Shown: positions 35,431-43,939 of the stretch, one piece after another | Layout: each line of letters begins with the position of its first letter | How positions within the stretch are numbered: the first letter of the stretch is position 1 | Assembly (NCBI GenBank): GCA_025774615.1 | Contig: JALGVQ010000019.1 | Coordinates: forward strand, 1 to 50,018 | Length of the DNA: 50,018 nt | From: a bacterium | Lineage (GTDB): Bacteria; Blakebacterota; Blakebacteria; Blakebacterales; Blakebacteraceae | Direction: 5' to 3' | The notes under the pieces: generated by a model | What the model saw: only the letters and a program-made list of their open reading frames with translations | What the model was told of the DNA's origin: nothing | Database searches by the model: none | Made by a program: the position numbers and the translations under genes

Positions 35431-36588
35431 ATGACATCGCGGGAGCGTTTGCTCGCCGCACTCGATCGGAAGGTGTCCGATCGTCTTCCGGTCACCACCC
35501 ACCATCTCATGCCCTCTTTACTGGCCGGGATAGGTGAGGGGGTTGATCCCCGGGAGTTCTTCGAACAGTTCGGATTCGATCCTGTTACCTGGGTGGTTGC
35601 CCATCGTCCAGATGATTCAACCGGGGCATACCGCGATCCCGACCAGGGGCCACCCGGGTATCTGGAGCCGGTATGGATCTGTTCCGATGACTGGCGGATC
35701 GAACGGGAACCTCTCACCGGGACTGGTGGACCCGGTATCCATTATCGGATCCATACCCCGGCCGGGGTCCTCACGATGGCCTTGAGGGATGGCACAGACA
35801 CCATGTGGGTTGTGGAACGGCTCATCAAGCAGCCCACAGATATTGACCTCATCGCCCGCTTTGCTCCACCGCCACTCTGCGATGTACGGGAGGTCGAACA
35901 GCAGGCTGAAGCGTCCGGGGGTGAGGGGATCATCCGGGGGCAGGTGCCCGGCTTTGACATCTACGGTCAACCGGGTTGCTGGCAGGATGCTGCCGTACTT
36001 TTCGGGATAGAGAACCTGATCATGGCAACCAACGATGATCCGAACTGGGTGAAGGAGTTCCTCGGCATCCTGCGCGACAGGAAACTCCCCTGGCTGCGTT
36101 CCTCGGAAGGCGCCCCCTACGACCTGCTTGAGATGGGTGGGGGGGATGCCTCATCCACCGTCATCTCCCCGGCGATCTTCGAGATGTTCGTGGCTCCGTT
36201 CGATGCGCCCCTGATCGCTGAGGCGCACCGGGCCGGTCATCGGGTGGTCTACCACACCTGTGGCGGGATGATGCCGATCCTCGAACTGATCGCCGGTATG
36301 GAACCTGATGCCATGGAAACCTTCACCCCGCCATCACTCGGCGGGGATGCCGATCTCGCAGAAGCGAAACGACGGATCGGCGATCAGGTCTGCATGATAG
36401 GCGGATTCGACCAGGCCAGATATCTGCAGGGATGCGACCTGGAGGAAACCACGGCAGAAGTGCAGCGCTGTTTCCGGGAGGCCGGGGAGGGAGGAGGGTA
36501 TATCCTTGCTCCTTCAGACCATTTCTTCGAAGCGGACCCTGTTCTGCTGACTGCTCTCACGACGGAGGCACGCGCATGCGCCTATTGA
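35431..36588 (+). CDS. Uroporphyrinogen-decarboxylase-family (MtaA-like) protein
   Basis: 385 residues. MTSRERLLAALDRKVSDRLP is the standard URO-D family opening. YHTCGGMMPILELIAGME gives the His-x-Cys metal pair of the methyltransferase branch. GEGGGYILAPSDHFFEADP follows, with Asp/His where MtaA has its third Cys. A haem-pathway role is unlikely. It is the third such protein in the window and, like the others, sits beside genes for secreted glycan-related proteins. It overlaps the next gene (BNR-repeat protein) by 13 bp, so the pair is coupled. Confidence 0.8.
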   Translation: MTSRERLLAALDRKVSDRLPVTTHHLMPSLLAGIGEGVDPREFFEQFGFDPVTWVVAHRPDDSTGAYRDPDQGPPGYLEPVWICSDDWRIEREPLTGTGGPGIHYRIHTPAGVLTMALRDGTDTMWVVERLIKQPTDIDLIARFAPPPLCDVREVEQQAEASGGEGIIRGQVPGFDIYGQPGCWQDAAVLFGIENLIMATNDDPNWVKEFLGILRDRKLPWLRSSEGAPYDLLEMGGGDASSTVISPAIFEMFVAPFDAPLIAEAHRAGHRVVYHTCGGMMPILELIAGMEPDAMETFTPPSLGGDADLAEAKRRIGDQVCMIGGFDQARYLQGCDLEETTAEVQRCFREAGEGGGYILAPSDHFFEADPVLLTALTTEARACAY

Positions 36589-37718
36589 AACGGACTGTTG
36601 TTTCCCTGCTCCTGGTCAGCCTGACTCTGACCTGTTGTGGACGCGGAAGCGGCCCTCCACGGCCGGCGGAGGAATACCCTCTGCTTACCACAAGCGGTGC
36701 ATGGTGCTGGTTCGGAGATCCGCGTGGAGTCCGCTTCAAGGGCGAGCATGACCGGGTCTATGCAGGGTGGGTCGATGTCGGCGGCAGCATCATGGTATCG
36801 AGTCTCGATCTGGAGAGTGGTGAGCGCGCCTGGCAGGTAGTTGAGCCAGCCTTCAATCGTGACGATCACGCCAATCCCTCCCTCCTCATCCTTCCGGACG
36901 GGACCGTTGTCGTTTTCTACACCTCCCACGGATCGGATGTCAGCGAAGCGATGTATTACAGACGGACCCGCCGGCCAGAAGACGTCACCGCCTGGGATGA
37001 ACGGCGTGAGGTCGGGACCAATACCGAGGGGCAGAGAGGTTGTACCTACCCGAATCCGGTGAGATTGAGCGCCGAGGAGGGACGGATCTATCTCTTCTGG
37101 CGGGGCGGGAACTTCAAACCGAGCTTCAGCTTCACCGATGACCTCGTCACCTGGTCTCCGGCCCGCACCCTGATCCAGTCGGATGAGAATACCTTTGTAC
37201 GCCCCTACGTGAAGATCGCCTCGAACGGTGAAGACGAGATCCACTTTGCTTTTACCGACGGCCATCCACGCAATGAACCGGAGAACGGTATCTACTACAT
37301 GCGCTATCGTGACGGTGAGTTCACGCAGGCGGATGGAACATTGATAGGGTCGATGGAGGACCTGCCGCTGGTCCATGAGCGCGCCGATCTCGTCTATGAC
37401 GGTTCTCTGACCGGTGTCAGGGCCTGGATATGGGATGTCGCAGTCGATCAGCAGGGCTATCCGGTGATCGTCTACAGCCGTCTGCCGGAGGAATCCGATC
37501 ACCGCTACCACTACGCCCGCTGGACCGGCCAGGAATGGCTCGATACCGAGATAACAGCAGCCGGAGGATGGTTCCCGCAGACTCCGGAGGGGAGGAACGA
37601 ACCGGAGCCTCACTACTCAGGAGGGATCGTTCTCGATCATGGCGATCCGTCGGTGGTCTATCTCTCCCGGCCGGTGGATGGGACGTTCGAGATCGAACGG
37701 TGGCGGACCGGGAATTAA
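36576..37718 (+). CDS. BNR-4-type beta-propeller lipoprotein, N-terminal part before an in-frame stop
   Basis: 380 residues from the ATG at 36576. A hydrophobic leader ends in LTLTCCGRG, suggesting lipid attachment. The body matches BNR-repeat (BNR-4) proteins: WCWFGDPRGV, DHANPSLLILPDGTVVVFY, FVRPYVKIASNGEDEIHF and GYPVIVYSRLPEESDHRYHY are successive propeller blades. The frame ends at TAA (37716-37718) in the middle of the last blade. Family-like sequence (GWNWRSRAITTGSTNDNVRP) resumes immediately after the stop in the same frame. Relatives act on or bind polysaccharides outside the cell. Start overlaps the URO-D gene. Confidence 0.75.
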   Translation: MRLLKRTVVSLLLVSLTLTCCGRGSGPPRPAEEYPLLTTSGAWCWFGDPRGVRFKGEHDRVYAGWVDVGGSIMVSSLDLESGERAWQVVEPAFNRDDHANPSLLILPDGTVVVFYTSHGSDVSEAMYYRRTRRPEDVTAWDERREVGTNTEGQRGCTYPNPVRLSAEEGRIYLFWRGGNFKPSFSFTDDLVTWSPARTLIQSDENTFVRPYVKIASNGEDEIHFAFTDGHPRNEPENGIYYMRYRDGEFTQADGTLIGSMEDLPLVHERADLVYDGSLTGVRAWIWDVAVDQQGYPVIVYSRLPEESDHRYHYARWTGQEWLDTEITAAGGWFPQTPEGRNEPEPHYSGGIVLDHGDPSVVYLSRPVDGTFEIERWRTGN

Positions 37719-38390
37719 GGCTGGAACTGGCGATCACGGGCGATCACGACCGGCTCGACAAACGATAACGTCCGTCCCTTTGTCATCAGGGGGCATGGGG
37801 GAGCATCGCCTGTCCTCCTCTGGATGGAGAATCGCTACTATCGGCACTATCTCGACTACGATACCGCGATCAGAATCGATCGCGCGTCCGGGGATTCTTC
37901 GCCCTGGGCCGATGGGGCACTGTCCATCTCTTTCCGGCTCGACACTGTTGAGGGATTCGATCCCTCTTACCAGACGGTGGTGTGGCTGGAAGATGCTTCG
38001 GGTGCATATCTGCGTTCACTGCTTGTCAGTGAATACCTGGCCTTCGGTGGATACATCCATGAGGAAATCTGCCCACGCTGGAACGGCGCGGTCGACTGGG
38101 CGAACGAATCCCGGACCGTTTTCGATGCTGTAACAGCTGCTACTCCACGACGGGAAGCAGGCGAGGTCACAATCGACTGCACAGCCGAAAAACTGTCTCC
38201 CGGGGTCTACTACTACTGCATCCAGACCCATATCGTGGAAGAGTATAATATCCTCTGGCGGGGTATGATCACGATTGGTGGCGAAGAGGTAAGCAGTGAC
38301 GCTGATGCCTCCTGGAGTCCACAGCGTCATGATCGGGCGGGCGATATCCTGCGAGACGTCTCCGCGAAATACACTCCTTTCCCACGCTGA
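37719..38390 (+). pseudogene. C-terminal continuation of the BNR-4 protein beyond the in-frame TAA
   Basis: Same frame as the preceding gene. It first completes the propeller (NVRPFVIRGHGG, VLLWMENRYYRHYLDYDTAI). A domain of ~160 residues follows (TVVWLEDASGAYLRSLLVS ... LSPGVYYYCIQTHIVEEYN) that resembles DUF2271-like periplasmic beta-sandwich domains. Without the TAA, the gene would be 36576-38390, about 604 residues. The ATG at 37824 is internal to a conserved strand and has no good ribosome site, so separate translation is unlikely. Nonsense mutation, readthrough and sequencing error are all possible. Confidence 0.7.
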
Positions 38391-38452
38391 TCGCCAGAGG
38401 ACTATACTGACCAGGGATACCGAACAACCGACAAGAAAAGGAACGGACCGGG

Positions 38453-39433
38453 ATGTCACCAGATGACAGACAGCTGACCAGGCGCAAATTCATCCACTAT
38501 TCAGCCGCTGGGCTCGCGGCCGCATCGGCCGGGGGCGTGATCGGAGCCTGCTCTCAGAGTGGCGGATCACTGCCGACCAGGACTCTCGGTGCGACCGGGC
38601 TGGAGGTTTCACTCCTGACCTTTGGAGGCGGTTCCCAGTTCCTGCTGAACGAGGATGGAGAGTGGGAGGCGATGCTCGAACGGGCGATAGACCTGGGAGT
38701 GAACTTCTTCGACACCTGTTCGAGTTACCAGTGGGGCGCGTCCCTGAGCAGTGAGGAGCGGTTCGGTGAGATCCTCTCCCCGCGCCGGGATGAGGTCCTC
38801 ATCGCCACCAAATTCGAGTCGCGCGATCCCGCCGAAGCGATGAGGGAATTCGAGCAGAGTCTCGATCGGATGAAAACCGATCACGTCGACGTCCTGATGC
38901 TCCACGACATCGTTCCCTCGGAGGACATCAGTGCCCTTGAGAAGGGGGTCTACGCCGAACTACTCAGGTGCAGGGACGAAGGTTCGGCCCGGTTCATCGG
39001 TTTCTCCAGCATGGACAGCGCGGAGATGAGCAGGGAAGCGATCGAGAAACTCGAATTCGACGTGGCCCTACTGGCCATGAATCCAACCGGTTACGGCGAC
39101 TTCGTTACCGAGACCCTGCCGGCGGCCCGGGCAAAGAATATGGGGGTGCTGGCGATGAAGGTGATGCGGAACATCGTCGGTGACGAGACGACCCCCGATG
39201 AACTCATCCGCTACGCCCTCTCCCAGGAGGGTGTGGCAAGCGCCCTGATAGGACATCATGGGATGGCCACCCTGGAGGAGAATATCGGGATCGTGCAGAA
39301 TCTCGCTGCCGGGGAGGAGTTCGTCATGACCCCGGCTGAATGCGAGCGACTCGAAACGCGTCTCGCTGCGCTTGCCGGCCCGCACGCCCTCTGCTGGGCT
39401 CGTCCCGGGTATGTCGACGGCATGGTATGCTGA
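38453..39433 (+). CDS. Tat-exported aldo/keto reductase
   Basis: 326 residues. LTRRKFIHYSAAGLAAASAGG is a twin-arginine signal, and VIGACS just after it is a possible lipobox. The aldo/keto reductase fold follows, with the catalytic set visible: Asp in NFFDTCSSY and the Tyr of the same segment, Lys in IATKF and His in VLMLHDI. GFSSMDSAEMSREAIEKL is the usual helix after strand 6. It would reduce a carbonyl, probably with NAD(P)H. An exported NADPH-dependent enzyme is odd but common for this Tat subgroup. The start codon of the Nramp-like gene overlaps its last codons. Confidence 0.85.
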   Translation: MSPDDRQLTRRKFIHYSAAGLAAASAGGVIGACSQSGGSLPTRTLGATGLEVSLLTFGGGSQFLLNEDGEWEAMLERAIDLGVNFFDTCSSYQWGASLSSEERFGEILSPRRDEVLIATKFESRDPAEAMREFEQSLDRMKTDHVDVLMLHDIVPSEDISALEKGVYAELLRCRDEGSARFIGFSSMDSAEMSREAIEKLEFDVALLAMNPTGYGDFVTETLPAARAKNMGVLAMKVMRNIVGDETTPDELIRYALSQEGVASALIGHHGMATLEENIGIVQNLAAGEEFVMTPAECERLETRLAALAGPHALCWARPGYVDGMVC

Positions 39434-40848
39434 AACCTGTGGAGCCACTCCGGGGATTCCGGGCCGAACCACCCCGGGGATTCCCCGCGACAGGTGAAAC
39501 GGATCCAGGGGCCCTTGAGGAGGAACGGGCCCTGCTTCGGCGGCTCGCTGGAGAGGGCAGAGCAGGGCGATGTCGCGGGTATCTCCGTCTGAGCGGACCG
39601 GGATGGCTTCAGAGCGCCTTTACTCTGGGAAGCGGGAGCGCGGTCGCTTCCCTCTACCTCGGCGCTCATTACGGTTATGAACTCCTCTGGGTGCAGCCGC
39701 TGGCCATGATCGTGGGGATCTTCATGCTCATGGCCGCTTCCCATCAGACCCTCTCAACCGGGATACGCCCCTTCGAGGCCATGCGCCGCTTCATCCATCC
39801 GGGGCTGGCCTGGGCGTGGGCGATCGCAACGCTGGTCGCCACCTTCGTGTTCCACCTGCCCCAGTACGCCCTGGCAGCCGGTGTCACAGAGGACATGATC
39901 GCGGCAGCCACGGGCTGGCAACCCACCGGCGCGCTCCGCACGCTTTTCCTGCTCGGCATCGGCCTCGTCCTTGCGGCCGTTTCGACGCTCATCACCTGGA
40001 ATTACGGTCGCAGTCTGCGGGGTATCCGGATCTATGAGCGGACCCTCAAGGTGCTGGTCGGGATGATCATCATCGCATTCTTTGCCGTGGTGGCCCGGGG
40101 CGCGTTCGCGGGACGGCTGGAGTGGGGCGCCATGGTCACCGGCTTCATCCCCCGCAGCATCCCGACCGACCCGGCGGGTGTCATCAAAGTGGCCGGTGCC
40201 TTCGGAGCGGCGGTGGGGATCAATATGACGTTCCTCTTCGGCTATACCCTGCTCGCGCGGGGGTGGGGTCGCGAACATCGCCCGTTGGCCCGGTTCGACC
40301 TGATCACCGGCATGCTCCTGCCCTACACGATCGTCACCTCCCTGATCATCATCGCCTGCGCCTGCACCATCCACGGGACCGGATTCGCTCCCGAGCAGAT
40401 CCTGCCGGCGAACGTGGGGGTTCTGATCGGATCGGCCGGCGTCGGGCAGACCTTCGGCCGGTTTGTGTTCGGACTGGGGATCCTGGGGATGGCGCTGTCA
40501 ACCATCACCCTGCAGATGCTGGTGGCGGGTTTTGCACTCTGCGAGATACTCGGGATCGAGCCGGTGGGCTGGCGCTATCGGCTGAGCTGTCTGTTGCCCG
40601 TTCCCGCCTTCCTCGGAGTGGTCCTCTGGAAATCGATGGGGACCTGGATTGCCCTGCCTGCCTTCACCATCGGTCTCATCATGCTCCCGATCGCCTACAT
40701 CGGATGGTTTATCCTGCAGAACAGCGAGAGGTTCCTTGGCGAGGATCGGCCTCGCGGCCGGAGCAGGCTGCGCTGGAACCTGGCCCTCCTCTTCTCGCTG
40801 CTTGTCACGCTGGCAAGTGTGGTCTACATCCTGGTGAAACAGTTCTGA
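39427..40848 (+). CDS. Nramp-like divalent metal transporter, atypical
   Basis: 473 residues, about 11 membrane helices. The overall pattern fits the Nramp family (LRLSGPGWLQSAFTLGSGSA at helix 1, YGYELLWVQPLAM, GINMTFLFGYTLL at helix 6). The canonical helix-1 metal motif DPGN is replaced by GSGS, and the helix-6 MPH motif is absent, so the usual metal ligands are not there. The protein may move another cation or have a changed mechanism. ATG at 39427 overlaps the aldo/keto reductase stop; the frame is open further upstream but inside that gene. The first ~55 residues are a hydrophilic extension. Confidence 0.75.
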   Translation: MLKPVEPLRGFRAEPPRGFPATGETDPGALEEERALLRRLAGEGRAGRCRGYLRLSGPGWLQSAFTLGSGSAVASLYLGAHYGYELLWVQPLAMIVGIFMLMAASHQTLSTGIRPFEAMRRFIHPGLAWAWAIATLVATFVFHLPQYALAAGVTEDMIAAATGWQPTGALRTLFLLGIGLVLAAVSTLITWNYGRSLRGIRIYERTLKVLVGMIIIAFFAVVARGAFAGRLEWGAMVTGFIPRSIPTDPAGVIKVAGAFGAAVGINMTFLFGYTLLARGWGREHRPLARFDLITGMLLPYTIVTSLIIIACACTIHGTGFAPEQILPANVGVLIGSAGVGQTFGRFVFGLGILGMALSTITLQMLVAGFALCEILGIEPVGWRYRLSCLLPVPAFLGVVLWKSMGTWIALPAFTIGLIMLPIAYIGWFILQNSERFLGEDRPRGRSRLRWNLALLFSLLVTLASVVYILVKQF

Positions 40849-40904
40849 CGGAGAGCGGGATCTGTTCAGACACCTGAGCAGGGGATGGACCTGTCAGCGA
40901 TGGT

Positions 40905-41693
40905 CTATCCATCAATCTGCGGGAGCACACCCTCCAGCTGACCGAAATGTGGCACCGCATCCGTGATGTCGTCGCGGTTTGGATCGACGAATTTCTGTAG
41001 ACCAGGTGAGTAGTACAGACACCCGACCTCATCGGGCGGGCGACTGCGCACGAACGCATCGGCACTATTCAGTGCAGCGAGCCAGTCCGCTTTCAGATCC
41101 TGCAGATCGAGCGGTTCCGTAACATGCAGACGCGCTACCTCCTCAGGATGGAACTTGCCGCGGCGATTCAATATCTCGATAAGTGACAGGGGTGAGAATC
41201 CCGGATCTTTGCCCACGGCCGCCCAGATCATCGGCCCAAGGGTCAGAACCTGTTTATGAAGGTGCAGGGTGTCCAGAAGATCCCGTGCTTCATCCCGGCC
41301 TGCCAGCGCCAGCACCTTGTTGGTGGCCAGATCGATCGGGTGAAGCTGGTAACCGAACTCTTCGCTGGCGATCACCGGCATGAAGCGCCAGGCAGAGTCC
41401 CGGGCCCATTCTACCTTGATGGCCTGGTCGCGGCTGCGGATAACCGCACGAATATATCCGGGCAACACAATCTCGGGTTCGACGCTGTACTCGTGAGCAA
41501 GCAGTGTCTGGAGGTCAGCTTCATAGGCAGTGGCCACACGCTCTACACTGTCCTGGAAGTAATCGATGTCCTGGCTGATGCGCTTTGTATTCGGTTGCAG
41601 GAGGATGGCGGCACCACCGGCCAGATAGTTGTCCTCGCTCCGGTTTCTCGCCAGAAGACGGCCGATCTCGTACTGATAGTCTGTCAACGGCAT
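40905..41693 (-). CDS. AbiEii/AbiGii-type nucleotidyltransferase toxin
   Basis: 262 residues of the AbiEii family. LAGGAAILLQPNTKRISQDI carries the nucleotidyltransferase GG...R-S-x-D-I-D core, and DLATNKVLALAGRDEARDLL the conserved NK...R..RD helix. These enzymes form the toxin half of type IV-like toxin-antitoxin or abortive-infection systems and add nucleotides to targets such as tRNA. Its start overlaps the upstream small gene by 10 bp. It converges with the Nramp-like gene across 56 bp with no clear terminator. Confidence 0.85.
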   Translation of the reverse strand: MPLTDYQYEIGRLLARNRSEDNYLAGGAAILLQPNTKRISQDIDYFQDSVERVATAYEADLQTLLAHEYSVEPEIVLPGYIRAVIRSRDQAIKVEWARDSAWRFMPVIASEEFGYQLHPIDLATNKVLALAGRDEARDLLDTLHLHKQVLTLGPMIWAAVGKDPGFSPLSLIEILNRRGKFHPEEVARLHVTEPLDLQDLKADWLAALNSADAFVRSRPPDEVGCLYYSPGLQKFVDPNRDDITDAVPHFGQLEGVLPQIDG

Positions 41694-41950
41694 AGTTTTG
41701 CTGCTGCTTCCCAGGCCCTGCGGCCTCCATATTTCCTCAGTTGTTCAGCTACCCAGTGCACGTCGTCCGCCGTTATGATCAGGTCGGGAGTGCAGGCCCA
41801 GAAGCACTGGTGGTAATACCGGCGATAAGCACGCCGCGCTTCGCGGATCAGCACCATCTCGCGGGCTTTCTCCGGATTCAGCTCGCGCCTGCTGGCCATT
41901 CCTCCGCGCCGTCCTATCTCAGCGAAATATTCTCGCACTCTTGAATCCAT
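41684..41950 (-). CDS. Putative cognate antitoxin of the AbiEii-type toxin
   Basis: 88 residues, basic. The N-terminal half (EYFAEIGRRGGMASRREL ... EARRAYRRY) has the Arg/Gly-rich pattern found in small proteins encoded just ahead of AbiEii-like toxins. The C-terminal half ends DVHWVAEQLRKYGGRRAWE. It lacks the winged-helix domain of classical AbiEi antitoxins. The position, the 10-bp overlap with the toxin, and a palindrome over its promoter support an autoregulating antitoxin. ATG at 41950 has no Shine-Dalgarno; the transcript is probably leaderless. Confidence 0.65.
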   Translation of the reverse strand: MDSRVREYFAEIGRRGGMASRRELNPEKAREMVLIREARRAYRRYYHQCFWACTPDLIITADDVHWVAEQLRKYGGRRAWEAAAKLCR

Positions 41951-41954
41951 GCCA

Positions 41955-41977
41955 TTATCATAAGCCGCTTACGATAA
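41955..41977. promoter_or_regulatory. Imperfect 23-bp palindrome, probable antitoxin operator
   Basis: The sequence TTATC-A-TAAGC-C-GCTTA-C-GATAA reads almost the same on both strands, with only one symmetric pair and the centre not matching. It covers the spacer and -10 box of the antitoxin promoter, so a bound dimer would block RNA polymerase. Confidence 0.6.
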
Positions 41978-41985
41978 AAATGCAA
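41957..41985 (-). promoter_or_regulatory. Promoter of the antitoxin-toxin operon
   Basis: On the minus strand TTGCAT (41985-41980) and TATGAT (41962-41957) are exactly 17 bp apart. The ATG begins 6 bases after the -10 box, so transcription would start at or next to the start codon and the mRNA would have no leader. Confidence 0.6.
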
Positions 41986-42046
41986 TAGATATGCAAGATT
42001 CCACAGGAATTGATCTGTTGTTTGCGGCCGGTAGACCCTTCTGCTC

Positions 42047-43729
42047 TCAACGCCGGATCGTGTAGGTGTCGTCGATGAACGATCCCAGTTGCCGGTAGCG
42101 GTCGTACAGGTCCCGGTATCGCTCGGCGTTCTCCCGATCGGGCCGGTACTCGGCATCGAATCCGTTGCCCATTCTCCGCTGGGCCTCTTCGATCGTACCG
42201 TACACCCCTGCTGCCGTGGCGGCTGCCATGGCGCTTCCCAGGGCACAGGCCTGTTCGGCCCGGGCTACCCGGATAGGTACATCCAGTACATCGGTGACGA
42301 CCTGCATCACGAAAGGGGACCTCTTCGGGATGCCGCCCAGTGCGATCACCCCCTTGATGGGAACACCCTCCTCAATGAACCGGTCGACGATCGCCCTGGC
42401 CCCGAAGGCGGTTGCTTCGACCAGAGCGCGAAAAATGCGGGGCGGATCCGATCCCAGGGTCAGACCGGTCAGCGCACCCTTCAACGCCTGGTCGGCGTCG
42501 GGAGTGCGTCTCCCATTCAGCCAGTCGAGGGCGACGATCCCGCCATCGTCGATCGGAAGTCTGGCGGCTTCCTCCGAAAGCAGGGGGAGAATCTTCTCCA
42601 CTGCCGAATCGATGACATCTTCAGCGGAATCCGTTTCGATCCCCGCCTCCGGCAGACAGAGTGCAAGCGGCCATGCCAGCATTTTCCGGAACCAGGCGTA
42701 CACATCGCCGAAGGCCGACTGCCCCGCTTCCATCCCTACCATACCCGGGAGAATGGAGCCGTCGACCTGACCGCAGATGCCCCGGATCGTTCTCTCACCG
42801 ATCTCATCGGGAGGTGCCACCAGCATGTCACAGGTCGAGGTTCCCATCACCTTGCTCAGGATGTACGGGGCTATCTCAGCTCCGACCGCTCCCAGGTGGG
42901 CGTCTATAGCTCCCACGCCGACCGTGATCCCCGCTGGAAGCCCCAGGCGCCCGGCCCATTCCTCCGTCATTTGTCCCGCAGGTGTATCGATCGTCCAGGT
43001 CTCCCGGTAGAGACGGTCGCGTAGTCCTTCAAGACGCGGATCCACATGCCGGAGGAACTCCTCTGATGGAAGCCCCTCGAATGATGTATGCCACATCGCT
43101 TTGTGTCCGGCAGCGCAGCGGCTCCGCCTGATGGTAAGCGCATCGGTGTTTCCGGTGAGCAGGGCGGGTATCCAGTCGCAGTGTTCGATCCACGACCAGG
43201 TTGCGGCACTGACCTTTGGATCAGCTCGGAGGATGTGAAGTATCTTTGACCAGAACCATTCGGAGGAGTAGATACCGCCTGAGTAGCGGGAGAAATCCTC
43301 GCCGCCCCAGGACCTGGCGGCACGATTGATCTCCTCCGCCTCGGCCACTGCTGTATGGTCTTTCCAGAGAACGAACATCGCGTTCGGATTTTCTTCGAAT
43401 CCTTCTGTCAGGGCGAGGGGGGTGCCGCTTCGGTCGATAGCGACAGGAGTCGATCCGGTCGTGTCCACCGAGAGTCCGACGATCCGGTCGGCCGTTCCGG
43501 CCGGGGCTTCCTCCAGGGCCTGCAGGACCGTGACCTCGAGCCCTTCGATATAGTCGAGCGGATGCTGCCGGAAACGGTTGGACGCGGGGTCACTGTACCG
43601 TCCTTCACTCCACCGGCGGTAGTCAGCGACCGCGCTTGAAACTTCCGAGCCGTCACCCGTTTCGATAATGGCCGTCCTGACAGAGTCGGTGCCGAAATCG
43701 ATGCCGATCGTCAGTGCGCTGCTCTTCAT
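42047..43729 (-). CDS. araB: Ribulokinase-type FGGY carbohydrate kinase
   Basis: 560 residues, close to the ~566 of ribulokinase. TIGIDFGTDSVRTAIIETG is the N-terminal phosphate-binding motif, VGLSVDTTGSTPVAID the ribulokinase-specific segment, and GVIALGGIPKRSPFVMQV the C-terminal FGGY motif region. It should phosphorylate a ketopentose (L- or D-ribulose) with ATP. GGGAGGT precedes the ATG at 43729. It is a single gene with its own promoter and a LacI-like operator in a ~98-base leader, so it is sugar-regulated. The FucI/AraA-like isomerase at 25036 could supply its substrate. The symbol reflects family, not proven specificity. Confidence 0.85.
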   Translation of the reverse strand: MKSSALTIGIDFGTDSVRTAIIETGDGSEVSSAVADYRRWSEGRYSDPASNRFRQHPLDYIEGLEVTVLQALEEAPAGTADRIVGLSVDTTGSTPVAIDRSGTPLALTEGFEENPNAMFVLWKDHTAVAEAEEINRAARSWGGEDFSRYSGGIYSSEWFWSKILHILRADPKVSAATWSWIEHCDWIPALLTGNTDALTIRRSRCAAGHKAMWHTSFEGLPSEEFLRHVDPRLEGLRDRLYRETWTIDTPAGQMTEEWAGRLGLPAGITVGVGAIDAHLGAVGAEIAPYILSKVMGTSTCDMLVAPPDEIGERTIRGICGQVDGSILPGMVGMEAGQSAFGDVYAWFRKMLAWPLALCLPEAGIETDSAEDVIDSAVEKILPLLSEEAARLPIDDGGIVALDWLNGRRTPDADQALKGALTGLTLGSDPPRIFRALVEATAFGARAIVDRFIEEGVPIKGVIALGGIPKRSPFVMQVVTDVLDVPIRVARAEQACALGSAMAAATAAGVYGTIEEAQRRMGNGFDAEYRPDRENAERYRDLYDRYRQLGSFIDDTYTIRR

Positions 43730-43795
43730 GCCAACCTCCCGGGTGCTCTCTGGTTCTGGCAGGATGATTTGCTGATTATCCACTTCCATCCTACG

Positions 43796-43810
43796 ATGCA
43801 AACGGTTGCT
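43796..43810. promoter_or_regulatory. LacI/GalR-family operator upstream of the ribulokinase gene
   Basis: GCAAACGGTTGC (43798-43809) is a palindrome with the central CG typical of LacI-family operators. The surrounding 15 bases fit the loose CcpA-type consensus WTGNAANCGNWNNCW at every fixed position. It lies just after the predicted transcription start, where repressor would block transcription. No LacI-type gene is in the window. Confidence 0.6.
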
Positions 43811-43833
43811 GTGTAAATCAGACCGATTGACGG

Positions 43834-43842
43834 ATTATACCA
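43834..43842 (-). promoter_or_regulatory. Extended -10 promoter of the ribulokinase gene
   Basis: On the minus strand the sequence is TGGTATAAT: a perfect TATAAT with an upstream TGn. No good -35 box is found at normal spacing, as is common with extended -10 promoters. Predicted start near 43827. Confidence 0.55.
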
Positions 43843-43939
43843 GACAAGTAGTTGTCGATCGGGGGGGATTGCCCATTGATCGGGAGGAGTTGTACACTTT
43901 GATCGATCCTCCCGACCACCTGATCCAGGGAGCAAGCGT

